Part shown: piece after piece, positions 6,538 to 14,878 of the stretch
Position numbering within the stretch: position 1 is the first letter of the stretch
Layout: every line of letters begins with the position of its first letter
Assembly (NCBI GenBank): GCA_013204495.1
Contig: JABMNQ010000072.1
Coordinates: forward strand, 1-22,283
DNA: 22,283 bases
Direction: 5' to 3'
From: Candidatus Pelagibacter sp.
GTDB lineage: Bacteria > Pseudomonadota > Alphaproteobacteria > Pelagibacterales > Pelagibacteraceae
Program-made: the position numbers and the translations under genes
Notes under the pieces: generated by a model
What the model saw: the letters and a program-made list of their open reading frames with translations, nothing else
Told to the model about the DNA's origin: nothing
Databases searched by the model: none

Positions 6538-7686
6538 ATGGAATTAGTTATTATTATATTATTATTAACAAATATTTTTTTATTGTATCTGCTTAATAAG
6601 AAATCAGTTAATTCCTTTAATACTGCAACTATTGTAAACAGAGAAAAAACTGATCATTTTAATAAAAAATTTATAGTTGATGAGTTAGATGATTTTTTAT
6701 TTGTTTTAGATAAATTTAATACAGTAAAATACTTAAACAAAAGTTCTGAAAAAAGATTTGGCCTCAACTTAATTGATAAAAATGTTTCATCAATAATTCG
6801 AGATAGTGAATTAATTAAAAATATAGAAATATCCTCCAAACAGAAAATTACCAAAAATATTAAAATTGAAATCACCACTCCATCTTTTCAATATTATGAT
6901 ATCTTTATTATACCTGGTCCAACTAATCTTTATCCAGTTGTGGGCTCTGTTGTTTTATTTATTAAAGATTTAACAGAAATTATAAAAGCTCAAAAATTTA
7001 GAACTGACTTTGTGGCAAATGTTTCTCATGAACTTAGAACACCCCTGATGTCCATTAAAGGATCAATAGAAACTATAGAAGATGCCGCCAAGGATGATCC
7101 CAAAGCACAAAAAAAATTTAGAAAAATAATTTTAGATCAATCCAACCGAATGCAAACTCTTATTGATGACCTTTTAATTTTATCAAGGATTGAGCTAGAT
7201 GAACATATCAGACCCAATGACAAAGTTAATGTAAATGACATATTCGATCAAATTGAATCAAATTTTGAATTAATAATGAAAGAAAAAAATATAAATTTAT
7301 TAAATAGTTTAGATAAGCCAACAGAAGTTATTGGAGATTATAATAAATTATTTACGTTGTTTTCAAATTTAGTTGATAATTCAATTAAATATTCTTTGAA
7401 CAATACTCGTATAGAAGTACATAGTGAAATCAAAAAAGGGAAAATTATTGAGAAAAGTATTTGTGTTAGTGTTAAAGATCAGGGAATTGGAATACCCAAG
7501 AAGCACATTGATAGAATTACAGAAAGATTTTATAGGGTTGACGAAAATAAAAGCCATAATGTTGGTGGCACAGGCTTAGGGCTTGCTATAATGAAACATA
7601 TTATCACTCAGCACAGGGGGGATTATGAGATTCTAAGTGATCTTGGCAAAGGAACTGAAGTTAAAATTTATCTGCCAACTACTTGA
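6538..7686 (+). CDS. phoR: Phosphate sensor histidine kinase PhoR
   Basis: A 382-aa membrane histidine kinase. One hydrophobic segment at 2-19 is followed by a PAS-like region (about 45-145) and a complete kinase core: phospho-acceptor His164 in NVSHELRTPL, N-box LVDNSIKYS (Asn281), DQGIGIP (314-320), the F-box around RFYRVDENKSH and the G-box GGTGLGLA (343-350). FYRVDENKSHNVGGTGLGL is the typical PhoR form. It should phosphorylate PhoB when phosphate is scarce, under control of the Pst complex and PhoU. The gene lies ahead of pstS, about 6 kb from phoB, with a terminator after it, so it is likely its own transcription unit. Having only one membrane segment and no large periplasmic domain is normal for PhoR. 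Confidence 0.92.
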   Translation: MELVIIILLLTNIFLLYLLNKKSVNSFNTATIVNREKTDHFNKKFIVDELDDFLFVLDKFNTVKYLNKSSEKRFGLNLIDKNVSSIIRDSELIKNIEISSKQKITKNIKIEITTPSFQYYDIFIIPGPTNLYPVVGSVVLFIKDLTEIIKAQKFRTDFVANVSHELRTPLMSIKGSIETIEDAAKDDPKAQKKFRKIILDQSNRMQTLIDDLLILSRIELDEHIRPNDKVNVNDIFDQIESNFELIMKEKNINLLNSLDKPTEVIGDYNKLFTLFSNLVDNSIKYSLNNTRIEVHSEIKKGKIIEKSICVSVKDQGIGIPKKHIDRITERFYRVDENKSHNVGGTGLGLAIMKHIITQHRGDYEILSDLGKGTEVKIYLPTT

Positions 7687-7689
7687 GTT

Positions 7690-7716
7690 AAAAAAGCCAA
7701 TTAATAAAGCTTTTTT
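7690..7716 (+). terminator. phoR: Terminator after phoR
   Basis: AAAAAAGC (7690-7697) pairs perfectly with GCTTTTTT (7709-7716) around an 11-nt loop, giving a stem whose 3' arm ends in a T run. It begins 4 nt after the phoR stop and separates phoR from the secreted-protein gene. Confidence 0.65.
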
Positions 7717-7723
7717 GATATCT

Positions 7724-7741
7724 TTTTAACATAACTTTTAT
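7724..7741 (+). promoter_or_regulatory. Possible PHO box before the unknown secreted gene
   Basis: TTTTAAC-ATAA-CTTTTAT at 7724-7741 has the 11-bp periodicity of PhoB sites and shares the run AACATAACT with the pstS box. It lies 34 bp before the ATG at 7776, leaving room for a -10 element. The units match less well than at pstS. Confidence 0.45.
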
Positions 7742-7775
7742 TGAAGTATGTTTTGTTTTTTCTTAAGATAAAATA

Positions 7776-8378
7776 ATGGTAAAATTATTTAATATTTTTC
7801 TTTTAATATTTTTATTTATTTTTAAATCCAATAGTTTTTCTAGTGAAATTAGCGAGCTGTTAAAAAAACAGCAATTAACAGTTTTTGATATTGGCATATT
7901 TAGATTGAAAGAAGATCTACTAAAAGCGCGTCAAGAAATTCATAAACATTTAGATACTAGTGAAGAAAATTTATATTTAGATGTAATAACTTCTTACAGA
8001 AGTGATCAAATAATTCTTATTGCTTCTATTCCAATGGATGAAAATTTAAATTCGTTAACTTATATGTCTGATTCTTTTAGATGTAGAAATATTTTTAATT
8101 CCATTAGAGACCATTTATTAAAACAAGAAATTTATAATGACTACCGATATTCAATGGCCAAAAGTTATCTCACTTCAGTATTTTCTACTCCATCTTCCTG
8201 GAGAAGTTGGCGATATACTGAAAAATTTAAAGAGGACCTAGTAAATTTAGTAAAACTTCAAGTTACACTTAGACCAACAAATAAATTAGCTTTAAAAGAG
8301 ACTGTTTATCCAGTTTCTTGTGAGGGTGGACTTGAATATGAAAAAGAAGAGCTAATTTTAACTAAAAAATACAACTAA
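7776..8378 (+). CDS. Unrecognised secreted protein between phoR and pstS
   Basis: A 200-aa protein I do not recognise. It begins with a basic residue and a strongly hydrophobic Leu/Phe/Ile segment (5-16), then SNSFSSE, which looks like a Sec signal with cleavage near residue 22, so the mature protein is probably periplasmic. The mature part has exactly two cysteines, Cys103 (FRCRN) and Cys182 (PVSCEGG), which could form one disulphide. A Trp/Arg patch, SSWRSWRYTEKF (140-151), and a conserved-looking C-terminal YPVSCEGGLEYE (178-189) stand out. There are no other membrane segments. A PHO-like box precedes it, phoR lies upstream behind a terminator, and pstS follows after 98 bp. This suggests a phosphate-stress role, perhaps at the cell envelope, but nothing in the sequence shows an activity. 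Confidence 0.75.
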   Translation: MVKLFNIFLLIFLFIFKSNSFSSEISELLKKQQLTVFDIGIFRLKEDLLKARQEIHKHLDTSEENLYLDVITSYRSDQIILIASIPMDENLNSLTYMSDSFRCRNIFNSIRDHLLKQEIYNDYRYSMAKSYLTSVFSTPSSWRSWRYTEKFKEDLVNLVKLQVTLRPTNKLALKETVYPVSCEGGLEYEKEELILTKKYN

Positions 8379-8392
8379 AAAGTTATCTTTTT
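8377..8392 (+). terminator. Weak A/T hairpin after the secreted gene
   Basis: AAAAAG (8377-8382), a TTAT loop and CTTTTT (8387-8392) form a short hairpin at the stop codon. It has only one G-C pair, so termination here is uncertain. Confidence 0.3.
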
Positions 8393-8399
8393 AATAAAA

Positions 8400-8445
8400 C
8401 TGTAACATAACTGTAATATTTAGTTATCAAAAAAATTCTATTAAC
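8400..8445 (+). promoter_or_regulatory. pstS: PHO box and promoter region of pstS
   Basis: CTGTAAC (8400-8406), ATAA, CTGTAAT (8411-8417) is a clean 11-bp tandem repeat matching the PhoB-binding unit CTGTCAT at 5 of 7 positions (first copy) and 6 of 7 (second copy). A -10-like TCTATT or TATTAA lies at about 8437-8444, at the distance expected for a PhoB-activated promoter lacking a good -35. It directly precedes pstS. Confidence 0.75.
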
Positions 8446-8476
8446 AGGCTTCATTAACAAAAAAAAGGAATAAAAA

Positions 8477-9472
8477 ATGAAAAAAATAACTTTAACTCTA
8501 GCTGCTTTAGTTGCATTTTCTTTTGCAACTGTTGCTCAAGCAAGAGATCAAATCCAAATCGTTGGATCATCTACTGTGTATCCATATGCGACGGTAGTAG
8601 CTGAAAGATTTGGTCAATCTGGTTTTAAAACACCAGTAATTGAATCAACAGGAACAGGCGGTGGTGCAAAATTATTTTGTGCTGGAGTAGGTGAACAATA
8701 TCCAGATATTACAAATGCATCAAGAGCAATGAAAGATGAAGAAAAAGCTTTATGTAAAAAAAATGGTGTCAACGAAATTGTTGAAATAGTTGTTGGTAAC
8801 GATGGGATTACTTTAGCTTACAGCAGAGATGAAAAACCAGTTAACTTTACAAAAGAACAACTTTGGAAAGCTCTAGCTAAAAATGTTGCCGTAAATGGAG
8901 AATCTGTAGCAAACCCATACAAAAAATGGAGCGATATAGATTCATCACTACCCAATCAAGCAATTAAAGTTATGGTGCCTCCAGGAACATCTGGAACAAG
9001 AGATGCATGGGACTCATTAGTTATGGGAAAAGGTATTGATAAAGCATCAAAAGATCTAAAAATTGAGCATGACGAATACAGAGAAGATGGTGCTGTAATC
9101 GAAGTTGGTGAAAATGACAGTCTTATCATTCAAAAATTGATAGCTGATAAAGAAATGTTTGGTTTCTTTGGTTTTAGTTACTTTTTAGCTTCTAAAGATA
9201 AGCTTCAAGCTGCAAGTATTGATGGTGGTCAACCAAGTCTTAAAGCAATTCAAGACTACAGTTATGCAGTAGCTAGACCTTTATTTTTCTATGTAAAAAA
9301 AGCTCATATTGGTGTGATACCTGGTTTACATGAGTTTGTTAAAGAGTTTACAACAAAAAAAGCTATAGGTAAGGGTGGTTATCTTGCTGATGTTGGACTT
9401 GTACCTTTAGATAATAAAAAATATAAAACTACTAGAGACAACGCAACTAAGTTAGTTGCTATGGCTAACTAG
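8477..9472 (+). CDS. pstS: Phosphate-binding periplasmic protein PstS
   Basis: A 331-aa substrate-binding protein of the high-affinity phosphate ABC transporter. A Sec signal (MKKITLTLAALVAFSF) with cleavage after AQA at residue 22 precedes the mature start RDQIQIVGSSTVYPYA. Phosphate-contact motifs are GSSTVYP near 30-36, ESTGTGGG near 55-62, the DITNASR block, GNDGITLAYS and PPGTSGTRDAW around 169-179. The ribosome binding site AAAAAGGAAT is well placed. A PHO box lies upstream and a strong palindromic terminator downstream, so it can be made in large excess over the membrane subunits, as usual for binding proteins. Codons look more optimised (fewer rare G/C choices) than in neighbouring membrane genes, consistent with high expression. 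Confidence 0.96.
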   Translation: MKKITLTLAALVAFSFATVAQARDQIQIVGSSTVYPYATVVAERFGQSGFKTPVIESTGTGGGAKLFCAGVGEQYPDITNASRAMKDEEKALCKKNGVNEIVEIVVGNDGITLAYSRDEKPVNFTKEQLWKALAKNVAVNGESVANPYKKWSDIDSSLPNQAIKVMVPPGTSGTRDAWDSLVMGKGIDKASKDLKIEHDEYREDGAVIEVGENDSLIIQKLIADKEMFGFFGFSYFLASKDKLQAASIDGGQPSLKAIQDYSYAVARPLFFYVKKAHIGVIPGLHEFVKEFTTKKAIGKGGYLADVGLVPLDNKKYKTTRDNATKLVAMAN

Positions 9473-9503
9473 TTTAAAGTATTATATTTAATATAAATTA
9501 ATT

Positions 9504-9531
9504 AAAAAGGGGTCATATGACCCCTTTTTTT
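9504..9531 (+). terminator. Palindromic terminator or attenuator between pstS and pstC
   Basis: A perfect 26-bp palindrome at 9504-9529, with arms AAAAAGGGGTCAT and its exact complement, is followed by further T. It is the strongest intrinsic terminator in the window. Lying inside the pst operon it should let only part of transcription reach pstC, lowering permease expression relative to PstS; it may also stabilise the pstS mRNA. Confidence 0.85.
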
Positions 9532-9551
9532 AAAACCCATAAAGGTAGACC

Positions 9552-10937
9552 TTGAATTCAATCATTTTTGCAATCATTCTTTTACTAGGTTTTACCACTT
9601 ATTATTTCGGGAAAAAAAAAGCTTTATTAATTAAAAATTCTAATACTAGATTAACCGCATTACCAAAATTTTATGGATATTACTTAGCAATATGGTGCGC
9701 AATACCAGCATTTATAATTTTTTCATTATGGTCTATTTTTGAACCTACGATAGTTAGACTATTAGTTTTAACCGATTATTCAAATCAAGGATATTTGAGT
9801 GATGAATTAAATTTGTTTTATGAAAAAACAAAAGCTCTATCAAGGGGATTGTATTCAGGAGAGGTCACTATATTTTTAGAAAATTCAGTTATCAAATATC
9901 AAAATTTAAATTCTATAGCTCAAAATTCTAAAATTGTGGTAATTTTAGCAATAATAATTTTTTCAACATTATTTTCCTATAAAAAAATTTCAAATAATCA
10001 CAGAACAAGAGAACCTGTTGAAAAATTTTTAAAAGCAGTTTTGTTCACTGCTTCACTTGCAGCTATTTTAACAACACTTGGAATAGTTTTTTCTTTAATA
10101 TTCGAAACTATAAGATTTTTTAAAGTAATACCTTTATTTGATTTTATTTTTGGAACACATTGGTACCCTGCAAAAACTTTTGTTAGAGACGCCTCTGCAG
10201 CAGTTGATCCTGACTTGTACAAAGACGCCTTTGGATCTGTTCCATTATTTGCTGGAACATTTTTTATTGCTTTCATAGCCATGTGTGTTGCAATACCAAT
10301 TGGTTTATTGAGTGGTATTTATTTATCCGAATATGCATCAAAAAACGTTAGAAAATATGTAAAACCATTAATTGAAATATTAGCTGGAATTCCAACAGTT
10401 GTTTATGGATTTTTTGCTGCTTTAACAGTAGGCCCTTTTTTGAGAGAAATTGGAATTAGTCTTGGCTTAGAAGTTTCCTCAGAGAGTGCATTAGCTGCAG
10501 GAGCTGTTATGGGAATAATGATTATTCCTTTTATTTCAAGTTTAAGTGATGATGTTATAACTAGTGTTCCTCAAAGCTTAAGAGATGGTAGTTATGCAAT
10601 GGGAGCAACAAAATCAGAAACAATAAAAAAAGTTATTTTTCCAGCTGCGCTGCCTGGAATTGTTGGATCGATTTTATTAGGTGTATCTCGGGCAATAGGT
10701 GAAACTATGATAGTGGTAATGGCATCAGGATTAGCAGCAAATTTGACATTCAACCCACTAGAATCAACATCAACTATTACCGCTCAAATTGTTGTAATTT
10801 TAATTGGTGATCAACAATTTGGGGACCCTAAAACACAAGCTGCTTTTGCTCTAGGCATGACTCTATTTCTTGTTACATTGTGTTTAAATATATTCGCATT
10901 AAAATTTGTTAAAAAATATAGAGAGAAGTATGAATAG
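9552..10937 (+). CDS. pstC: Phosphate ABC transporter permease PstC, long form
   Basis: A 461-aa permease, about 140 residues longer than the E. coli protein. The N-terminal extension (about 1-150) has membrane segments near 2-17, 42-62 and 126-141 around a periplasmic-looking stretch, typical of long alphaproteobacterial PstC. The transport domain (about 225-455) ends with the conserved cytoplasmic loop RDGSYAMGATKSETIKKV, which docks on PstB, followed by SRAIGETMIV. The start is TTG, preceded by AAAGGTAG. An alternative ATG is far inside, so the TTG start is preferred. It overlaps pstA by 8 bp, so translation of the two is probably coupled. Confidence 0.92.
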   Translation: MNSIIFAIILLLGFTTYYFGKKKALLIKNSNTRLTALPKFYGYYLAIWCAIPAFIIFSLWSIFEPTIVRLLVLTDYSNQGYLSDELNLFYEKTKALSRGLYSGEVTIFLENSVIKYQNLNSIAQNSKIVVILAIIIFSTLFSYKKISNNHRTREPVEKFLKAVLFTASLAAILTTLGIVFSLIFETIRFFKVIPLFDFIFGTHWYPAKTFVRDASAAVDPDLYKDAFGSVPLFAGTFFIAFIAMCVAIPIGLLSGIYLSEYASKNVRKYVKPLIEILAGIPTVVYGFFAALTVGPFLREIGISLGLEVSSESALAAGAVMGIMIIPFISSLSDDVITSVPQSLRDGSYAMGATKSETIKKVIFPAALPGIVGSILLGVSRAIGETMIVVMASGLAANLTFNPLESTSTITAQIVVILIGDQQFGDPKTQAAFALGMTLFLVTLCLNIFALKFVKKYREKYE

Positions 10938-12195
10938 AAAAGAAATATTTTTAAAAAAAAGATATAATTCTGAAAAAAGATTCAAATTATACGGTAAATT
11001 AGCTATTAGTTTTGCACTAATTTTTTTATGTATTTTTTTATATAAAATATTTTCAACAGGATTTAGTGCTTTTCAAAAGACCTTAATAAAAGTTGATGTT
11101 ACGTATAATTCAGAACTACTTTTTTTAGATGAAAACCCTTCATTAGATGATATTAAAAATGCAGATTATTATGATTTAGCATTAGAAACTATGGCTAATT
11201 TAGATCTTAATGCTGATGAAGATCAACAAAATGAATTAAAAAGAATGGTATCATACATTTTTGATACTGAGATTAAAAACCATTTATTAAAAAATCCAGA
11301 TTTATTAGGAAAAACTTCATCTGTTTTATTAACAGCTTCGGATGACCTTGATCAAATATTCAAGGGAAATTATCCAAGAGATATTCCTGAAGATTTAAGA
11401 AGAGTATCTGATTATCAGTTAACAGTTTATGATAAATTAATAAAAGATGAAAAGATTATTTCAAAATTTAATTTTAGCTTCTTTACAAGAGCGGACTCTA
11501 GAGAGGCCGAACTTGCTGGAATTGCAAGTGCCGTAGTGGGTTCTTTTTTTACAATCCTTGTGTGTTTATTTATTTCATTTCCTGTAGCAGTTTTAGCTGC
11601 AATTTATCTTGAAGAATTTGCGCCAAAAAATAAAATTACAGATTTTATAGAGGTTAATATTAATAACCTTGCTGCCGTGCCATCTATTGTTTTCGGATTA
11701 CTGGGACTAGGTATACTTTTAGCAGTCTTTCACTTGCCAAGGTCAACATCACTTGTTGGTGGAATAACTTTGTCATTGATGACACTACCAACAATAATTA
11801 TTGCTGCTAGAGCATCTTTAAAAGCAGTACCCCCTAGTATCAGGGAGGCTGCATTAGCGATGGGTGCTAGCAGGATGCAAACTACAATGCACCATACAGT
11901 TCCTTTATCAATGCCAGGAACATTATCTGGAACAATTATTGGATTAGCACAAGCATTAGGAGAAACAGCGCCATTAATATTAATTGGAATGGTTGCATTT
12001 ATAAACACAATACCAATGTCTCCTATGGATCCTTCTGCGAGTTTACCAGTCCAAGTTTATTTATGGGCAGAAAGTGCAGAGAGAGGGTTTGTAGAAAAAG
12101 TTTCAGCTTGTATAATGGTATTATTAGGCTTTCTAATTTTAATGAATTTACTAGCACAAATAGTTCGTCATAAATTTGAAACAAAATGGAGTTAA
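10930..12195 (+). CDS. pstA: Phosphate ABC transporter permease PstA, long form
   Basis: A 421-aa permease partner of PstC. It starts at an ATG (MNRKEIFLKKRY) just behind an AGAGAGAAG ribosome binding site, inside the last codons of pstC; a TTG 24 bp further upstream is also in frame but less likely. One membrane segment (about 22-42) leads into an extracytoplasmic domain of roughly 150 residues (DUF3333 type), rich in Asp and Leu. Then comes the transport domain, with the PstB-docking loop REAALAMGASRMQTTMHH and ALGETAPLILIG. Long PstA with this insert is common in alphaproteobacteria. PstB follows after 10 bp. Confidence 0.93.
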   Translation: MNRKEIFLKKRYNSEKRFKLYGKLAISFALIFLCIFLYKIFSTGFSAFQKTLIKVDVTYNSELLFLDENPSLDDIKNADYYDLALETMANLDLNADEDQQNELKRMVSYIFDTEIKNHLLKNPDLLGKTSSVLLTASDDLDQIFKGNYPRDIPEDLRRVSDYQLTVYDKLIKDEKIISKFNFSFFTRADSREAELAGIASAVVGSFFTILVCLFISFPVAVLAAIYLEEFAPKNKITDFIEVNINNLAAVPSIVFGLLGLGILLAVFHLPRSTSLVGGITLSLMTLPTIIIAARASLKAVPPSIREAALAMGASRMQTTMHHTVPLSMPGTLSGTIIGLAQALGETAPLILIGMVAFINTIPMSPMDPSASLPVQVYLWAESAERGFVEKVSACIMVLLGFLILMNLLAQIVRHKFETKWS

Positions 12196-12205
12196 ATAGA
12201 TTATT

Positions 12206-12961
12206 ATGAAAAAAATAAATGCAAAAAATGTTAACGTCTCGTACGGATCAAAACAAGCTCTTTTTGATATCAATATAGATATAGAACAGAATGAAGTTAC
12301 TGCTTTAATTGGACCTTCAGGCTGTGGTAAATCAACTTTTTTAAGATGCTTAAATAGAATGAACGATGTAATTGATATTTGTAAGGTTACGGGTGAAATT
12401 TTTATAAATGATTTTAATATTTTAGATAAAAAATGTGACGTAGTCCGTTTAAGAGAAAAAATTGGTATGGTTTTTCAAAAGCCAAATCCTTTTCCAAAAA
12501 CTATTTATGAAAATATTGCTTATGGTCCCACAATACATGGCATGACTCAATCTAAAGAGGAAATGGATGAGGTCGTTGAGTTAAGCTTGAAAAAAGCGGC
12601 TCTTTGGAACGAAGTTAAAGATAGATTACACGAAGTAGGGACCGGTTTATCAGGCGGACAGCAACAAAGATTGTGCATAGCAAGAGCAATCTCTGTTAGC
12701 CCAGAAGTTATTTTAATGGATGAACCATGTTCAGCGCTAGACCCAATAGCTACTGCTCAAATAGAGGAGCTTATAGATGAATTAAAAAATGAACATACAA
12801 TTATAATAGTTACTCATTCTATGGCTCAGGCTGCAAGAGTATCTCAAAATACAGGTTTTTTTCACTTAGGAAATTTGATAGAATTTGGTTCAACTGATAA
12901 AATTTTTAAAAATCCTGAGAATCAAAAAACTCAAGATTATATTACAGGGAGATTTGGATAA
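12206..12961 (+). CDS. pstB: Phosphate ABC transporter ATPase PstB
   Basis: The 251-aa ATP-binding subunit that powers phosphate import and helps to signal phosphate status to PhoR through PhoU. All ABC motifs are present: Walker [10 protein letters not shown] (36-44), Q-loop Gln91 (VFQKPNPFP, the PstB form), signature LSGGQQQR (148-155), Walker B VILMDEP (168-174) and the switch His204. Its stop codon overlaps the phoU start by one base (TAATG), so the two are translationally coupled. Confidence 0.97.
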   Translation: MKKINAKNVNVSYGSKQALFDINIDIEQNEVTALIGPSGCGKSTFLRCLNRMNDVIDICKVTGEIFINDFNILDKKCDVVRLREKIGMVFQKPNPFPKTIYENIAYGPTIHGMTQSKEEMDEVVELSLKKAALWNEVKDRLHEVGTGLSGGQQQRLCIARAISVSPEVILMDEPCSALDPIATAQIEELIDELKNEHTIIIVTHSMAQAARVSQNTGFFHLGNLIEFGSTDKIFKNPENQKTQDYITGRFG

Positions 12962-13659
12962 TGAATAGCAATTCACCACATACAGTAAAGTCTTATGAAG
13001 AAGAATTAAAAAATTTAAATAACAATATTGTTAAAATGGGAGTATTATGTGAAGAAGCATTGAGAAAAAGCATTATTACGCTTGTCACAAATAATTCTGA
13101 ACAGGCTCATGAAATTATAAACAATGATCAAGAAATTGACAAATATGAAAATTTGATCGAACAGCAAGTAGTTAATTTAATTGCGCTTCGTCAACCTCTA
13201 GCAATCGATTTAAGAGAAACAGTCACAGCTTTAAAAATTTCATCTGACTTAGAAAGAATCGGAGATTTAGCAAAAAATATTGCAAAAAGATCTTTATTAA
13301 TTTCAGGTAACTTAAGTAAAAATTTGGTGGGTATTTTAAATGCATTATCTGAAAATGTTCAAAAACAATTAAAATCTGTAATTGATTCATATTTAGAAAG
13401 ATCATCGTCAATAGCATTAAATGTCTGGGAAAGTGATGAAAAAATTGATGATTTAACAAATCAATGCATGCAAGAAACAATAAATTTTTTAAAAGAAGAC
13501 CAAAATAACCTCAAAAATGGAACCCACCTATTATTTGTTGCAAAAAATTTAGAAAGAATGGGTGATCACACTACAAATGTAGCTGAACAGGTTTATTTTT
13601 TAGTCAAAGGTGAATATTTAGAAGGCGATAGACCGAAACATTCGGAGATTGGTAAATAA
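12961..13659 (+). CDS. phoU: Phosphate signalling protein PhoU
   Basis: A 232-aa all-helical protein made of two PhoU three-helix repeats. The metal-binding type motifs are in the first half (SSDLERIGDLAKNIAKR, about 97-113) and in the second half (AKNLERMGDHTTNVAEQ, about 194-210). PhoU connects the Pst transporter to PhoR, holding the kinase off when phosphate is plentiful, and limits Pst activity. The gene is coupled to pstB by a one-base overlap and lies 8 bp before phoB. Confidence 0.95.
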   Translation: MNSNSPHTVKSYEEELKNLNNNIVKMGVLCEEALRKSIITLVTNNSEQAHEIINNDQEIDKYENLIEQQVVNLIALRQPLAIDLRETVTALKISSDLERIGDLAKNIAKRSLLISGNLSKNLVGILNALSENVQKQLKSVIDSYLERSSSIALNVWESDEKIDDLTNQCMQETINFLKEDQNNLKNGTHLLFVAKNLERMGDHTTNVAEQVYFLVKGEYLEGDRPKHSEIGK

Positions 13660-13667
13660 TACAGAAC

Positions 13668-14351
13668 ATGCCTTCACATATTTTTATTGCTGAAGATGAA
13701 AACTCGATACTATCATTATTAAAATACAATTTAGAAAAAGAAGGCTATAAAGTAAGTTCAGCTGACAATGGTGAAGAAGCTTTAGAGTTGATAAAAGAAA
13801 AAAATCCAGATTTAATTTTAATGGATTGGATGTTACCAAATCTTTCTGGAATTGAAATTTCAAAACAGTTAAAAAAAGATAAAAAATATATCGATATACC
13901 CATTATTATGCTTACCGCAAAAGGAGAAGAAGAAGACAAACTTAAAGCCTTTGATGTTGGAACAGATGATTATGTTACAAAACCATTTAGTCAAAAAGAA
14001 CTCAATGCCAGAATAAAGTCATTACTAAAAAGATCTAAGCCTCAAAGTTCATCAGATATTGTAGAATTTACTGATCTTAAAATTGATAGAATCACAAAAA
14101 GAGTTTATAGACGAGAACAAGAAATTAATTTAGGACCAACTGAATTTAAACTTTTAGATTTTTTCATTAAAAATCCAAAAAGAGTATATTCAAGAGAACA
14201 ACTATTAAATAATGTTTGGGGTGAAAATATTTATGTTGAAGCAAGAACGGTGGATGTTCATATAAGAAGATTAAGACAAGCTATTAATTTAAAGGATTTA
14301 AAGCCATTAATCAGAACTGTGAGATCAGCAGGCTATTCGTTAGAATCTTAG
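13668..14351 (+). CDS. phoB: Phosphate response regulator PhoB
   Basis: A 227-aa OmpR/PhoB-family regulator. The receiver domain (about 1-120) has acidic Glu9/Asp10, phospho-acceptor Asp53 (LMDWMLP), Thr83 and Lys105 (TKPFS). The winged-helix domain (about 130-225) has the recognition helix EARTVDVHIRRLRQAI and a closing RTVRSAGYSLE, typical of PhoB. Phosphorylated by PhoR, it should bind the CTGTAAC/CTGTAAT repeat at pstS and related sites. It is the last gene of the pst operon; its 3' end overlaps convergent sixA by 4 bp, so there is no separate terminator between them. Confidence 0.95.
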   Translation: MPSHIFIAEDENSILSLLKYNLEKEGYKVSSADNGEEALELIKEKNPDLILMDWMLPNLSGIEISKQLKKDKKYIDIPIIMLTAKGEEEDKLKAFDVGTDDYVTKPFSQKELNARIKSLLKRSKPQSSSDIVEFTDLKIDRITKRVYRREQEINLGPTEFKLLDFFIKNPKRVYSREQLLNNVWGENIYVEARTVDVHIRRLRQAINLKDLKPLIRTVRSAGYSLES

Positions 14352-14860
14352 ATGTCCTTAGGTCGAATAAACTCAGCTAATTTTCCGGATTTTTCATTTA
14401 TTAAATTCCAATTATCAAAATTGAAAATTACCCTTGCATAAGCTGAGGTTGAGAACTTATAATTCAATAATTTAGTTAAGTTATTATTTTTGTTTTTGAT
14501 CAAAAAATTTGTCAAGTTTCTAACTGCAGGCTCATGATTGATTAATAAAACACTTTTATACTCTTGGCTCACACCATTTAATTTTGTTAGAATTTCATTA
14601 TCATTTGCTAGGTATAAATTTTTGGAAGTTATTATTTTTTTTGGCTTTTTTATTTTTTTTTTTAAAATTTTAAGTGTTTCAATAGTTCTTAAGGATGTTG
14701 ATAGCATTATTAAATCAAAGGAGATGTTTCTTTTAACAAAAAGTTCACAAATCTTTTTTGCGTTTTTTCGACCTCTTTTACTTAGTGGACGATCATGATC
14801 TGATAGATTTAGATCATCCCAACTGGATTTCGCATGACGCATAATATACAATTCAAGCAT
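14348..14860 (-). CDS. sixA: Phosphohistidine phosphatase SixA
   Basis: A 170-aa histidine-phosphatase-superfamily enzyme. The RHG-type motif is MRHAKSSWDD with catalytic His9 and Arg8; DHDRPLSKRG (21-30) is the SixA signature and LLINHEPAVRNL carries the second active-site His. SixA removes phosphate from phosphohistidine on signalling proteins (in E. coli on HPt or nitrogen-PTS partners). It is convergent with phoB, overlapping it by 4 bp, and divergent from ppk with only 18 bp between the starts. A role in trimming histidine-phosphate signalling of this island is possible but is inferred only from position. Confidence 0.85.
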   Translation of the reverse strand: MLELYIMRHAKSSWDDLNLSDHDRPLSKRGRKNAKKICELFVKRNISFDLIMLSTSLRTIETLKILKKKIKKPKKIITSKNLYLANDNEILTKLNGVSQEYKSVLLINHEPAVRNLTNFLIKNKNNNLTKLLNYKFSTSAYARVIFNFDNWNLINEKSGKLAEFIRPKDI

Positions 14861-14878
14861 ATATAAAAATACAGGATT

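Noticed and set aside
10906..10929. Upstream TTG start for pstA
   Set aside because: The ATG at 10930 has an AGAGAGAAG ribosome binding site and only an 8-bp overlap with pstC; the TTG would add eight residues with no support.
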